Below, piece after piece: positions 1-6,764 of a DNA stretch of 11,795 bases. The position numbers and the translations under genes are program-made. Source of the stretch: an uncultured Eubacteriales bacterium (GTDB lineage: Bacteria > Bacillota > Clostridia > Lachnospirales > Anaerotignaceae); contig URCD01000075.1 of NCBI GenBank assembly GCA_900546215.1, forward strand, positions 1 to 11,795. The letters run 5' to 3'. The stretch's first letter is position 1. The number at the start of each line of letters is the position of its first letter. The notes beneath the pieces are model-generated. The model had not been told where the DNA came from, made no database searches, and worked only from the letters and a program-made list of their open reading frames with translations.

Positions 1-432
1 GGAGAGGCAGTTGCCGATATAGCCGTGAAATCCGGCAGTCTTCATGGAACAGTTATAAAGGGAAGCATTATACCAAAGCTTATTGATGAAATACCGGTTA
101 TTGCCGCAGCTGCCTGCTATGCCGAGGGAACAACTGTAATAGCCGACGCAGAGGAGCTTAAGGTAAAGGAATCCAACAGAATTAAAACAATGGTAACTGA
201 ATTATCAAAAATGGGGGCCGACATCTCAGAGACAGACGACGGAATGATAATAAACGGAGGAAAGCCGCTTCATGGCGCAGTGTTTGAAAGCTATGATGAT
301 CACCGTGTTGCAATGAGTGTTGCAGTTGCCGCCCTTGGGGCAGAAGGATTATCTGAAATTAAAAATCCGGGCTGTGCAGATATTTCTTTTCCAGGTTATT
401 ACGGCCTTCTTGACTCTTTAAGGGAGGAATAA
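1..432 (+). CDS. aroA: 3-phosphoshikimate 1-carboxyvinyltransferase (EPSP synthase), C-terminal part
   Basis: This is the last 143 codons of EPSP synthase, which joins shikimate-3-phosphate and phosphoenolpyruvate in the sixth step of chorismate synthesis in the cytoplasm. The frame is open from base 1, so the gene is cut by the window edge and not truncated; the internal ATG at 25 is not a start. Visible family blocks are LIDEIPVIA (active-site Asp region), DAEELKVKESNRI (the KE-R substrate/PEP block), DDHRVAM (the His-Arg PEP-binding block) and the SFPGYY ending followed by a short helix. The full protein would be about 430 residues, so roughly two thirds lies upstream. The stop is followed after 2 bp by the next gene, whose ribosome site lies inside the aroA 3' end, so the two are co-transcribed and probably translationally coupled. 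The identification is secure from sequence motifs. Confidence 0.96.
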   Translation, partial: GEAVADIAVKSGSLHGTVIKGSIIPKLIDEIPVIAAAACYAEGTTVIADAEELKVKESNRIKTMVTELSKMGADISETDDGMIINGGKPLHGAVFESYDDHRVAMSVAVAALGAEGLSEIKNPGCADISFPGYYGLLDSLREE

Positions 433-434
433 AT

Positions 435-1055
435 ATGAGCGGTATAACAATCGTCTGCTATGGAGACAGCATAACCTATGGCTACTGCGCCGAATATGGA
501 AAAGACTACGTTTCCCTCTTTAAAAACAAAGTTAAGGAAGACTTTCCCGAAGCTCCTATAACAATAAAAAACAGAGGAGAAAATGGGGAAACCTCAAGAG
601 ATGGTCTGAAAAGGCTTGACGCTCATATCCTGTCATATAAAACTGATATGGTTATTATGCTTTTCGGCTCTAATGACAGCGCTTATAATATATGGCAACA
701 TGTCGGACTTGAAGAGTTTTCATATAATTATGATATGATGCTGTCTGTGATGCTAAGAAGCGGCATAAAAACTGTTCTGATAACGCCTCCGCCGGTTATA
801 GAGGATGAGGAATATCCCTTTATAGAAAATGATGTCTTAAATAAATATTGTGAGTTAATCAGGAAAAAGGCCGAGTTTAACGCCCTGCCCCTAATTGATA
901 TGAACAAAGCATTTTCTGAAAATGGAAATTTGAAGTCTTTGCTCCAATGGGACGGAGTACATATAAGCACAGAAGGCTATCAGCTCTTTTTTGACACAGT
1001 ATATAAGACAGTTAAGCCTTTAATAGAAGAGATGTTAAAAGCTATGCAGCCGTAA
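435..1055 (+). CDS. SGNH/GDSL-family hydrolase (isoamyl acetate esterase-like)
   Basis: A 206-residue cytoplasmic esterase/lipase-type hydrolase of the SGNH fold; no signal peptide is seen. All four blocks are present: GDS at residues 10-12 (nucleophile Ser12), the block II region NRGENGE at 46-52 (oxyanion Gly), GSND at 78-81 (Asn80), and DGVH at 173-176 (Asp173 and His176 of the triad). The segments QHVGLEEF and ITPPP resemble the isoamyl-acetate-hydrolysing esterase IAH1 subgroup more than the lysophospholipase TesA subgroup. The physiological ester or acyl substrate cannot be read from the sequence. The ATG is preceded by AGGGAGG at 421-427, inside the end of aroA, giving tight coupling. 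The stop codon lies at the base of the following terminator hairpin. The catalytic class is well supported; the substrate is unknown. Confidence 0.9.
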   Translation: MSGITIVCYGDSITYGYCAEYGKDYVSLFKNKVKEDFPEAPITIKNRGENGETSRDGLKRLDAHILSYKTDMVIMLFGSNDSAYNIWQHVGLEEFSYNYDMMLSVMLRSGIKTVLITPPPVIEDEEYPFIENDVLNKYCELIRKKAEFNALPLIDMNKAFSENGNLKSLLQWDGVHISTEGYQLFFDTVYKTVKPLIEEMLKAMQP

Positions 1056-1086
1056 ATAAGAGACAAATACGGCTGCTCCTTTAATT
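1046..1086 (+). terminator. Hairpin terminator after the aroA-esterase unit
   Basis: The 9-bp perfect arms GCAGCCGTA (1046-1054) and TACGGCTGC (1068-1076) enclose a 13-base loop and are followed by TCCTTTAATTT. The left arm includes the last codons of the esterase. The stem is strong but the U-run is poor, so termination may be incomplete. Confidence 0.6.
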
Positions 1087-1129
1087 TCTACATTAATCAT
1101 TAATTTCTAATGCAAAGCTGTCATTAAAA

Positions 1130-1138
1130 TGTTATACT
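1130..1138 (+). promoter_or_regulatory. Extended -10 promoter of the S41 peptidase gene
   Basis: TG at 1130-1131, one base, then TATACT at 1133-1138 form an extended -10 element. No convincing -35 box lies 16-18 bases upstream, which is usual for extended -10 promoters. A start site near 1145 would leave a leader of about 20 bases before the ribosome site GGAGG (1156-1160). A 10-base direct repeat, TTAATTTCTA (1081-1090 and 1100-1109), lies just upstream and has no clear function. Confidence 0.45.
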
Positions 1139-1168
1139 GTCCCTAATCTACTTGCGGAGGCGGTGATG

Positions 1169-2155
1169 ATGGTGGAAAATAAAAACAATATGTCAAATCT
1201 AATAGATGATATAGAAAATAGTGAAAATACGCTTATTAAAAAGTCAAAAAAGCAGAAAACAGCCATAATTGTTCTTTCAATTATACTTGCTGTAATAACA
1301 GGGATTTTGGCCTTCTTAGTTTATACTAATTACGATTATCTTTTATTCAAGGTTATAATGACACAAGGCTATGTCTATGAGGACAGCCTTCAGGATACAA
1401 TAGATGAGGAGCTTGAGCAGTCTAACAGCGATATAACAGCATATTTTGATGATGCCGTTATAAATGTATTTATGGACAGGCTTTATGAGACTAGTGGGGA
1501 CAGATACTCTTATCTCTACCTTCCCGCACAATATACAGCACGCATAACAAGTGAGCAGGAGGAAGGAAATAACTGTGTCTGGTATCCGTTTACAGATGAT
1601 ACTGCATGTCTTGTAATCACCAACTTTACAAATGAGTCTGAAGCATTTGTGAAGGAAAATGCCCAAGAGCTCTCACAGTACGACAATCTTATTTTGGATT
1701 TGAGGGGTAACCCCGGAGGCTATGTTTCAGCGGCACGGGCAATCGCAGATTTATTTTTGGAAAAAGGTGATATAATTTCAGTTGAAAAAGCGGAAATCGG
1801 CTTTTTATCAAGAACAAACAAAGCATCATCAGACCCTGTGTTTAATTTTGATAAAATAATTGTTCTTCAAAGCAAAAATACGGCTTCATCTGCTGAAATG
1901 CTTATAGGAGCTTTAAGAGACAACCTTGACAATGTTGTTCTTCTTGGTGAAACCACCTATGGAAAAGGCATAGGACAGAATACTGTACCCTTAAAAAACG
2001 GATTTTATTTTATAGCGACAATGTTTACATGGCAGACACCAAATGGGGATACAATTCACGGAAAAGGTATAGAACCTGATAAAGAGCTTACTGCCGAAAC
2101 TCTTGGAGAAGAGGTCGGCGTAGACCCTAAATATATTGGATTTTCGTCCGAATAA
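1169..2155 (+). CDS. Membrane-anchored S41-family (C-terminal processing type) serine peptidase
   Basis: A 328-residue peptidase of the tail-specific protease family. Residues about 30-56 are a membrane anchor after a Lys-rich cytoplasmic tail (KKSKKQK), so the catalytic part should lie outside the cell. The S41 core runs from LILDLRGNPGG onward. The TASSAE block carries the nucleophile Ser (residue 240 from this start), the GKGIGQ block supplies Lys266 and Gln270, and the end is TPNGDTIHGKGIEPD. The Ser-Lys-Gln triad is therefore intact. Between anchor and core there are only about 115 residues and I see no PDZ domain, unlike CtpA/CtpB/Prc. Three possible starts lie in frame (GTG 1163, ATG 1166, ATG 1169). 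GGAGG at 1156-1160 is spaced best for 1169, acceptably for 1166 and too close for 1163. The gene is a single-gene unit between two hairpins. The substrate is unknown. Confidence 0.87.
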   Translation: MVENKNNMSNLIDDIENSENTLIKKSKKQKTAIIVLSIILAVITGILAFLVYTNYDYLLFKVIMTQGYVYEDSLQDTIDEELEQSNSDITAYFDDAVINVFMDRLYETSGDRYSYLYLPAQYTARITSEQEEGNNCVWYPFTDDTACLVITNFTNESEAFVKENAQELSQYDNLILDLRGNPGGYVSAARAIADLFLEKGDIISVEKAEIGFLSRTNKASSDPVFNFDKIIVLQSKNTASSAEMLIGALRDNLDNVVLLGETTYGKGIGQNTVPLKNGFYFIATMFTWQTPNGDTIHGKGIEPDKELTAETLGEEVGVDPKYIGFSSE

Positions 2156-2184
2156 AAAATACAGGTGCATCGCCTGTATTTTTT
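2154..2184. terminator. Bidirectional terminator between convergent genes
   Basis: The 12-bp arms AAAAAATACAGG (2154-2165) and CCTGTATTTTTT (2173-2184) flank a 7-base loop. The A and T flanks give a U-run in both directions, so the hairpin can end both the S41 peptidase transcript (+) and the macrodomain transcript (-). It overlaps the macrodomain stop codon. Confidence 0.85.
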
Positions 2185-2974
2185 ATGAAAGCAGACTGTT
2201 ATACAGTATATAATCCTCATCTTTATATACATCAAATATAACCTGACTGATATTACTGTCGTTATTTAAAAAGCATCGCACTGTGTCGACAGCTATTTCA
2301 GCCGCCTTTTCTTGGGGGAAATTAAAAACTCCCGTTGAAATACAGCAAAATGCTATAGATTTTATGCCGCTTTTTACTGCCAGCTCCAGACAGGATTTAT
2401 AGCAGTCGGACAATAGCTCACAATCACCTTTTTTAAGATTTCCAGATATAGACGGACCAACTGTATGAAGTATATATCTGCATGGGAGATTAAAACCTAA
2501 TGTAAGCTTGGCTCTTCCAACAGGTTCTTCATATCCCTGCTCCTCCATTATTTTGCTGCAGGCAAGTCTAAGCTGAACACCCGCAAACGAATGAATAATA
2601 TTATCAATACAGTTATGAAGCGGAATAAAGCATCCTACCAGCCCGCTGTTGGCTGCGTTGACAATTGCGTCTGCCTTTAACTTTGTTATGTCACCCTTCC
2701 AAAGATATATACGCTTATCTGAGGAAACTGGGGATAAACTTTTACAGTCGATTACACCTCTTCTTCTAGCTTCCTCAGACAAGTATAAGTCCTGAACAGC
2801 TAAAAAATCCTTTGAAACAGGAAAAGGCGGTCTAACATTCATTAAGGACCTAAGGAGCTTTTTTTGCTCTGGTTCATCATCAGGAATTGCAATATTACAA
2901 TACTGCGGCATCTCATCTATCATTGCTGAAATCAAATATATCAGGCGATCAGAATGAGCCATATTAAGATTCAT
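2183..2974 (-). CDS. Zinc-type macrodomain protein-ADP-ribose hydrolase
   Basis: A 263-residue protein with an N-terminal helical region (about 1-85) and a macrodomain (about 88-260). Macrodomain signatures are GDIT at 94-97 (adenine/ADP-ribose contact), NAANS at 106-110, HTVGP at 170-174 and the phosphate loop CISTGVFNFP at 211-220. The segment GCFIPLHNCIDN places Cys115, His120 and Cys122 where the zinc-containing macrodomains linked to class M sirtuins carry their metal ligands. That family removes ADP-ribose from proteins modified by the partner sirtuin. The ATG overlaps the sirtuin 3' end by 11 bp, and its AGGAG lies inside the sirtuin gene, which implies coupled translation. No lipoylated GcvH-like protein or lipoate ligase follows: the next gene is convergent. 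The enzymatic assignment is strong; the target protein is unknown. Confidence 0.93.
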   Translation of the reverse strand: MNLNMAHSDRLIYLISAMIDEMPQYCNIAIPDDEPEQKKLLRSLMNVRPPFPVSKDFLAVQDLYLSEEARRRGVIDCKSLSPVSSDKRIYLWKGDITKLKADAIVNAANSGLVGCFIPLHNCIDNIIHSFAGVQLRLACSKIMEEQGYEEPVGRAKLTLGFNLPCRYILHTVGPSISGNLKKGDCELLSDCYKSCLELAVKSGIKSIAFCCISTGVFNFPQEKAAEIAVDTVRCFLNNDSNISQVIFDVYKDEDYILYNSLLS

Positions 2975-3860
2975 GCTTCCCCGCTCCTTTCAGTTTCTCT
3001 AGGGCCTCCATAATATCCATGTTAAGGCAGATTGATTTATTACTTATTTCTTTAGGAGCCCATGCTTCACCGTTATTAATGCAGACATAATGGGAATTTT
3101 TACAGCTGTAAGTCATCCGCCAAAATGGGTACTTAATAATAACCGGTGTGTTCATTCCAACGCCAAGCTCTAAAAATAGTATTTTTTTGTTCATATTTTC
3201 ATTAATAAAGTCAGAGTACTTCTTCGCGGCTTTATCCCAGTTTTCATCCTCTACAAAGCTATCGTCACAGCGGAGATTTACTTCCATATTTCCACCGCAG
3301 ACGGGACATTTAGGAACAAGATATTCAGGAATCTTGCAGTCCCTTTGAAGTTTTACCATAGCCCTGACTGCTGTCTCATTTTTGTAAAGCTTTTTATGAC
3401 ATGCCTTTGCACACTGGAACAAACCATAGTCACCCTGTGCAGCAAAAATTCTGCTGTCATCAAAGCCTGATATCCAGAATTGATGATCTACGTTCGTAGT
3501 AATAACAAAGTAATTTCTGTTTTTTATTAATTCAAATAATTCTGTATATGCCCTTGTGGCATTGACATCATACCTGTTATAAAAAATATGCCTGCTCCAA
3601 TAAGCCCATTTTTCTTCCTGAGTACTGAAAGGATAAAATCCCGCAGAATACATATCTTTCATACCGTAGCGTTCAATAAAATCGGAAAATTTATTTTCAA
3701 AACGTTCACCTGAATAAGTAAGGCCGGAGGCTGATGAAAGCCCCGCACCTGCACCTATTACAACCGCATCGCATGAGTTTATATATTTCTTAATTTCAGA
3801 TATTTTAGCCTCGCTGGCCTTTTCATTTAATATTAATTTGCTCTTTTTAAATATTTTCAT
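2964..3860 (-). CDS. Class M sirtuin (SirTM), probable protein ADP-ribosyltransferase
   Basis: A 298-residue Sir2-fold NAD-dependent enzyme. The NAD-binding blocks are GAGAGLS (36-42), TTNVD (121-125) and ELGVGMNTP (231-239). A structural zinc site is formed by Cys150, Cys154, Cys185 and Cys188. In ordinary sirtuin deacylases the catalytic His is in an HG pair just before the first zinc Cys. Here the pair is Gln142-Gly143 (AAQGDYG), which is the hallmark of the SirTM class described as ADP-ribosyltransferases in Staphylococcus and Streptococcus. The gene is followed, with an 11-bp overlap, by the zinc macrodomain hydrolase that reverses the modification. AAGGGA about 10 bases before the ATG is the ribosome site. 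Transcription should start in the AT-rich gap shared with the divergent HxlR gene. Class assignment is strong; substrate is not inferable because the usual GcvH-L/LplA2 partners are missing. Confidence 0.92.
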   Translation of the reverse strand: MKIFKKSKLILNEKASEAKISEIKKYINSCDAVVIGAGAGLSSASGLTYSGERFENKFSDFIERYGMKDMYSAGFYPFSTQEEKWAYWSRHIFYNRYDVNATRAYTELFELIKNRNYFVITTNVDHQFWISGFDDSRIFAAQGDYGLFQCAKACHKKLYKNETAVRAMVKLQRDCKIPEYLVPKCPVCGGNMEVNLRCDDSFVEDENWDKAAKKYSDFINENMNKKILFLELGVGMNTPVIIKYPFWRMTYSCKNSHYVCINNGEAWAPKEISNKSICLNMDIMEALEKLKGAGKHES

Positions 3861-3894
3861 TTTGGTTATCCCTTTGCAGTCAGAAAACTGCTTA

Positions 3895-3922
3895 TTGAAT
3901 TTATGTTTAATTATAGTATAAT
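3895..3922 (+). promoter_or_regulatory. Promoter of the HxlR regulator gene
   Basis: TTGAAT (3895-3900), 16 bases, TATAAT (3917-3922) give a good sigma-A-type promoter with a start near 3929. On the opposite strand ATTATA at 3910-3915 reads as TATAAT and could be the -10 of the sirtuin operon, though its -35 is weak. The two promoters would overlap. Confidence 0.6.
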
Positions 3923-3950
3923 AATATCTATACAGATAAATTTATACTAT
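3913..3950. promoter_or_regulatory. 38-bp nested dyad, candidate HxlR operator
   Basis: The perfect 9-bp arms ATAGTATAA (3913-3921) and TTATACTAT (3942-3950) share one centre (between 3931 and 3932) with an inner pair TATCT (3925-3929) and AGATA (3934-3938). The dyad covers the -10 and start of the HxlR gene and the likely sirtuin promoter. HxlR proteins bind inverted repeats as dimers, so autoregulation and control of the sirtuin operon is a reasonable inference. Part of the symmetry could be favoured by AT richness. Confidence 0.5.
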
Positions 3951-3966
3951 TAAAGAGGTGTTTTTT

Positions 3967-4287
3967 ATGTCTAAAGAAATTCCTGCTTGTCCAGTAGAAA
4001 TGACTTTGCAGTTAATTGGTGATAAGTGGAAGGTACTAATTATCCGTGACCTGCTTGACGGTACTAAACGCTTTAATGAACTTATGCGCTCCGTGACTGG
4101 AATTACACAGAAAGTACTGACCAGCAATCTGCGTTCTATGGAAAACGACGGCCTTTTGACAAGAAAGGTGTACCCTGAGGTCCCTCCAAAGGTAGAATAC
4201 ACCCTTACAGCCACGGGCTATAGTTTAAAGCCAATATTGGACTCAATGGTCGCATGGGGTACAGAGTATAAAAAGAAAATAAGCTGA
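3967..4287 (+). CDS. HxlR-family winged-helix transcriptional regulator
   Basis: A 106-residue DNA-binding protein. It shows the family pattern from start to end: ACPVE near the N-terminus, then LIGDKWKVLIIRDLLDGTKRFNEL, the recognition region GITQKVLTSNLRSMENDGLLTR and the wing KVYPEVPPKVEYTLT. Cys8 in the CPVE motif corresponds to the N-terminal cysteine used for thiol-based sensing of quinones, aldehydes or hypochlorite in relatives such as YodB, CatR and HypR. This suggests redox or electrophile sensing but does not prove it. The start is ATG 3967: AAAGAGG at 3952-3958 is correctly spaced for it, whereas the in-frame GTG at 3958 lies inside that ribosome site. The gene is divergent from the sirtuin-macrodomain operon across a dyad, and convergent with the PNPOx-fold gene. 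Confidence 0.92.
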   Translation: MSKEIPACPVEMTLQLIGDKWKVLIIRDLLDGTKRFNELMRSVTGITQKVLTSNLRSMENDGLLTRKVYPEVPPKVEYTLTATGYSLKPILDSMVAWGTEYKKKIS

Positions 4288-4292
4288 ATATA

Positions 4293-4332
4293 GGACACAG
4301 CCACTTTAAAATAGTCTGTGTCCCATTTTTTA
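4293..4332 (+). terminator. Terminator of the HxlR gene
   Basis: The arms GGACACAG (4293-4300) and CTGTGTCC (4316-4323) form an 8-bp stem, extended by ACT/AGT inside the loop, and are followed by CATTTTTTATT. Confidence 0.8.
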
Positions 4333-4401
4333 TTATTAGCGTTCTATCATCTTTATCTAATTTCCTGTCCATATATCCAGTGCTGTTCTTTGCAGACGTT
4401 A

Positions 4402-4803
4402 TCAGAATTTATATGTTTTGGGAGGATTCCCTGAGAAATCTGCGATTACAGCCTCAGCCTCATCTAAATAAAACACTTCGAAAATAGGATTGTCTGCTGT
4501 ATTATACTGACTTTTTACGATAGGGATTGCCATACAGCCTTCTTTAACGTCCATGTTATTTTGAAACACAGCTTTTCCGCTCAGTCTTATCCATGCAAAC
4601 TGCGGACTCGCTACTGATATCTGGACATACGGGTTAGCCTGCATGTCCTTGTATACTTCCTTTTGATTATTTGTACAAAACCATAATTTTCCTTCTTTTT
4701 CAAGGCAAAACATAAACGGACGGCATTTAGCCTTGTTGTCTCTGCCTACTGTTGCCAAATACTGAATCGGATTGGATTTTAAAAATTCTACTACTTCTTT
4801 CAT
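4402..4803 (-). CDS. Pyridoxamine 5'-phosphate oxidase-fold flavin-binding protein
   Basis: A 133-residue split-barrel protein of the PNPOx-like superfamily. Family traits are the N-terminal helix EVVEFLKSNPIQYLATV, the strand KCRPFMFCLEKEGKLWFCTNNQKEVYKDMQANPYVQIS, which is the typical FMN-binding barrel arrangement, then WIRLSGKAVF and a short acidic C-terminus. Small clostridial members are usually described as FMN-binding proteins or reductases of unknown substrate, and this one is too short to be true PdxH. AAGGAGG sits 8 bases before the ATG. Upstream on its own strand there is no gene for 165 bases, so it is probably monocistronic. It faces the HxlR gene, and HxlR regulators often control nearby flavoproteins, but no matching operator is evident. 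Fold assignment is good; reaction unknown. Confidence 0.85.
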   Translation of the reverse strand: MKEVVEFLKSNPIQYLATVGRDNKAKCRPFMFCLEKEGKLWFCTNNQKEVYKDMQANPYVQISVASPQFAWIRLSGKAVFQNNMDVKEGCMAIPIVKSQYNTADNPIFEVFYLDEAEAVIADFSGNPPKTYKF

Positions 4804-4883
4804 TTCATATTCCTCCTTAAAAGTGTAAGTTTTTTTTGAATGTAAATTAATAATAAACCAGCAAAGTTAAAATAAAAAGTACG

Positions 4884-4895
4884 CACTTTAAAGTG
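4884..4895. repeat. 12-bp perfect palindrome upstream of the PNPOx-fold gene
   Basis: CACTTTAAAGTG is a perfect palindrome, flanked at a distance by AGTAC (4878-4882) and GTACC (4902-4906). It lies about 80 bases upstream of the ATG of the PNPOx-fold gene and 40 bases from the terminator of the next operon. It may be a regulator site; no promoter in this gap is convincing enough to list. Confidence 0.35.
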
Positions 4896-4927
4896 GGATA
4901 GGTACCAAAAAGATACTAATAGACACT

Positions 4928-4958
4928 AAAAAAGCAGATATGTCAACATATCTGCTTT
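4928..4958 (-). terminator. Terminator of the LarC2-like / 592-residue gene unit
   Basis: The 12-bp perfect arms AAAGCAGATATG (4931-4942) and CATATCTGCTTT (4947-4958) flank a 4-base loop. Read on the minus strand the stem runs into TTTTTT followed by AGTG, so it is oriented to end the unit transcribed leftward from 7268. Confidence 0.85.
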
Positions 4959-4968
4959 AAAGCTTAAT

Positions 4969-6747
4969 TTATTTTATTACATTATAAACGGCACATGCCG
5001 TATTTGCTACCTTCATGGCCGCTGCCTTTCCTCCAGGAATTCCGGCAGTTATATAAGCTGCCTTTTCTGCTTCTCCCGCAGCCTCGTCTGCCGGACTGTA
5101 TTCCATAATCACAGCTACCGCCACAGGAATAACAACATTCAAAATGCAGCAGCCTGAGAGCGCTAAATCCGATACAGCCGGAGCTGCAAGCGGTACAGCC
5201 CAAGCAAGCTCCGGGCATTTTCCTAAGCTTACATCAGGTATAACCTTATCCACAAAGTGCTCCATTATGGCATGGTTTTCTCCCTCGGTTACCTCTACTG
5301 TAACAAGTGGGTCAAAAGCAAAATACTTCTGAACAAGCTTTGAGGTTCTTCGGGCTGCATTACCTATCTTATGGAATTTAATTGTCATATCCCTGTCAAA
5401 TGCCTTTTTCCACCATTTAGCTGTGTATTTCTCAACCGCCGCCACACGGTCGTCGTCAAGCTTTTTAACTATTTCCGCAAGACTCTTATTTTCGTTTAAA
5501 GCGTTATAAACAGTTAAAGTCCTGTCATAAATCATCTTAGTAACATAAGGAAGTGTCGCATTTACTAAAAGCTTTGTTACAGGCCCGTTTCTAAGCTCAG
5601 ACGCTTTTTTTGAAACTGCATAAATGCTGAAGGCCGATGACTCAGGATTTACTGTATCGTTCATTCTGTCCTCAACAATGGCCTCTCCTATACTCTTAGG
5701 GTCTTCCCCAGCCGCAAGAGCCTTCATAGCCGGAACAGTATAGCATGTCATATGACCAAGCGGGGAATTATGAGGCGCTCCTGACGCACCGCAAATTCTC
5801 TCTTTAAAGCATGAGAATATTTCGACAAAGCACATCATGCCTACAACAGAAGGTCCTCCTATATCCTTAAGTATCAGGCCAACCTCTCCTACAACATGCG
5901 CTGTATCAAATTCCTCTCCTGTTACGCGCATATGAAGCTTGGGAGGGAGACCTGCGGTTTCAGCAGCCTCTCTTCCGACTAAATATACCGAGCTTGTACG
6001 CCCATAGGTTCCAAACTCCTCAGGCACTTCCGCATCTGGGTGAATAATCTCCAAAATAGCTGCTGACCCAAGCACTGCCGCCTGAAAAGCATTCCCGCCA
6101 GTACCTATTCCATGCATTGCATCAAGCATTGCCTGAGTTCCAATCTGAGCGCCCTTTTTAGCAAGAGCAGGCCATATATAATCCTCTCCCAATGCACTGT
6201 GCCCATATATGGCTCCAGCTACGTTTTTAGGTATATTTTTGCCGTTGATTGGTGAAAGCTCATCATTCATTATTGCATTGTATATGGCTTTAACGGCCGG
6301 AAATGCCGATACCTTGCTGTTCATTTTCGACGTAGGGATAGCGCTTACACCACATCTGTCTACGTTAGCCAGCATACGGGCTGTCGCGCCAAGCTTACGG
6401 TTTCCAGCGGGTATACCAACCTGAGCCGCCGTACCTGCCAGATAAAACATGCACGCTGTTATAAGAGCTGCATTTGCCCCGTCTGCACCTGCGTCCTTTG
6501 CTGCCTTTATAGCCCTAGACATTATGTCTTCAATAGGCAGATGCCTCTCGTTTGCAAACTTAACCTCCAGACTGGCTCCTCTCATAAGCTCCTCGGCTAT
6601 AACATTAGCTACAGAAAACATAGCCATATTAACCATGCCGTGTCCGCCTGCCAGCGCTTCTATTCTGTCACTGGTAAGGTTTACAACATCATTTAGGGCA
6701 GCCGCCTCAACAGAAGCAAGCACCTTATTGAACTGAGCATTTTCCAT
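4969..6747 (-). CDS. Uncharacterised 592-residue protein, partner of the LarC2-like protein
   Basis: I do not recognise this family. The protein is Ala/Gly-rich, has no signal peptide and is probably cytoplasmic. It is dense in small-residue motifs that look like an active site: GGHGM (34-38), GIPAGNRKLGATARM (111-125), YGHSALGEDY (181-190), MHGIGTGGNAFQ (211-222), KDIGGPS (294-300) and CGASGAPHNSPLGHM (319-333). Candidate metal or cofactor ligands include His36, His183, His212, His326, His332, Cys319 and Cys533/534. A hydrophobic stretch at about 515-549 (LAWAVPLAAPAVSDLALSG onward) is more like buried core than a membrane helix. The gene starts 17 bp after a stand-alone LarC C-terminal homologue with a strong ribosome site (GGAGGAGAG), and the two share one promoter and one terminator. 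The pairing suggests a metalloenzyme needing a maturation factor, but that is inference. Codon use looks native. Confidence 0.8.
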   Translation of the reverse strand: MENAQFNKVLASVEAAALNDVVNLTSDRIEALAGGHGMVNMAMFSVANVIAEELMRGASLEVKFANERHLPIEDIMSRAIKAAKDAGADGANAALITACMFYLAGTAAQVGIPAGNRKLGATARMLANVDRCGVSAIPTSKMNSKVSAFPAVKAIYNAIMNDELSPINGKNIPKNVAGAIYGHSALGEDYIWPALAKKGAQIGTQAMLDAMHGIGTGGNAFQAAVLGSAAILEIIHPDAEVPEEFGTYGRTSSVYLVGREAAETAGLPPKLHMRVTGEEFDTAHVVGEVGLILKDIGGPSVVGMMCFVEIFSCFKERICGASGAPHNSPLGHMTCYTVPAMKALAAGEDPKSIGEAIVEDRMNDTVNPESSAFSIYAVSKKASELRNGPVTKLLVNATLPYVTKMIYDRTLTVYNALNENKSLAEIVKKLDDDRVAAVEKYTAKWWKKAFDRDMTIKFHKIGNAARRTSKLVQKYFAFDPLVTVEVTEGENHAIMEHFVDKVIPDVSLGKCPELAWAVPLAAPAVSDLALSGCCILNVVIPVAVAVIMEYSPADEAAGEAEKAAYITAGIPGGKAAAMKVANTACAVYNVIK

Positions 6748-6764
6748 TTTCTCTCCTCCATTTC

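Noticed and set aside
2183..3860. Sirtuin plus macrodomain as an anti-phage NAD-depletion system
   Set aside because: The sirtuin is the SirTM type with the Gln substitution and the macrodomain is the zinc hydrolase type, which fits reversible protein modification. No SLOG, TIR, Argonaute, SMC or other defence domain is attached or nearby.
3958..3966. GTG start for the HxlR regulator
   Set aside because: The GTG is part of the ribosome-binding sequence itself; ATG 3967 is correctly spaced.
4982..6736. Smaller ORFs in other frames within the 592-residue gene
   Set aside because: Shadow frames in an Ala-rich gene, with repetitive composition and no ribosome sites.
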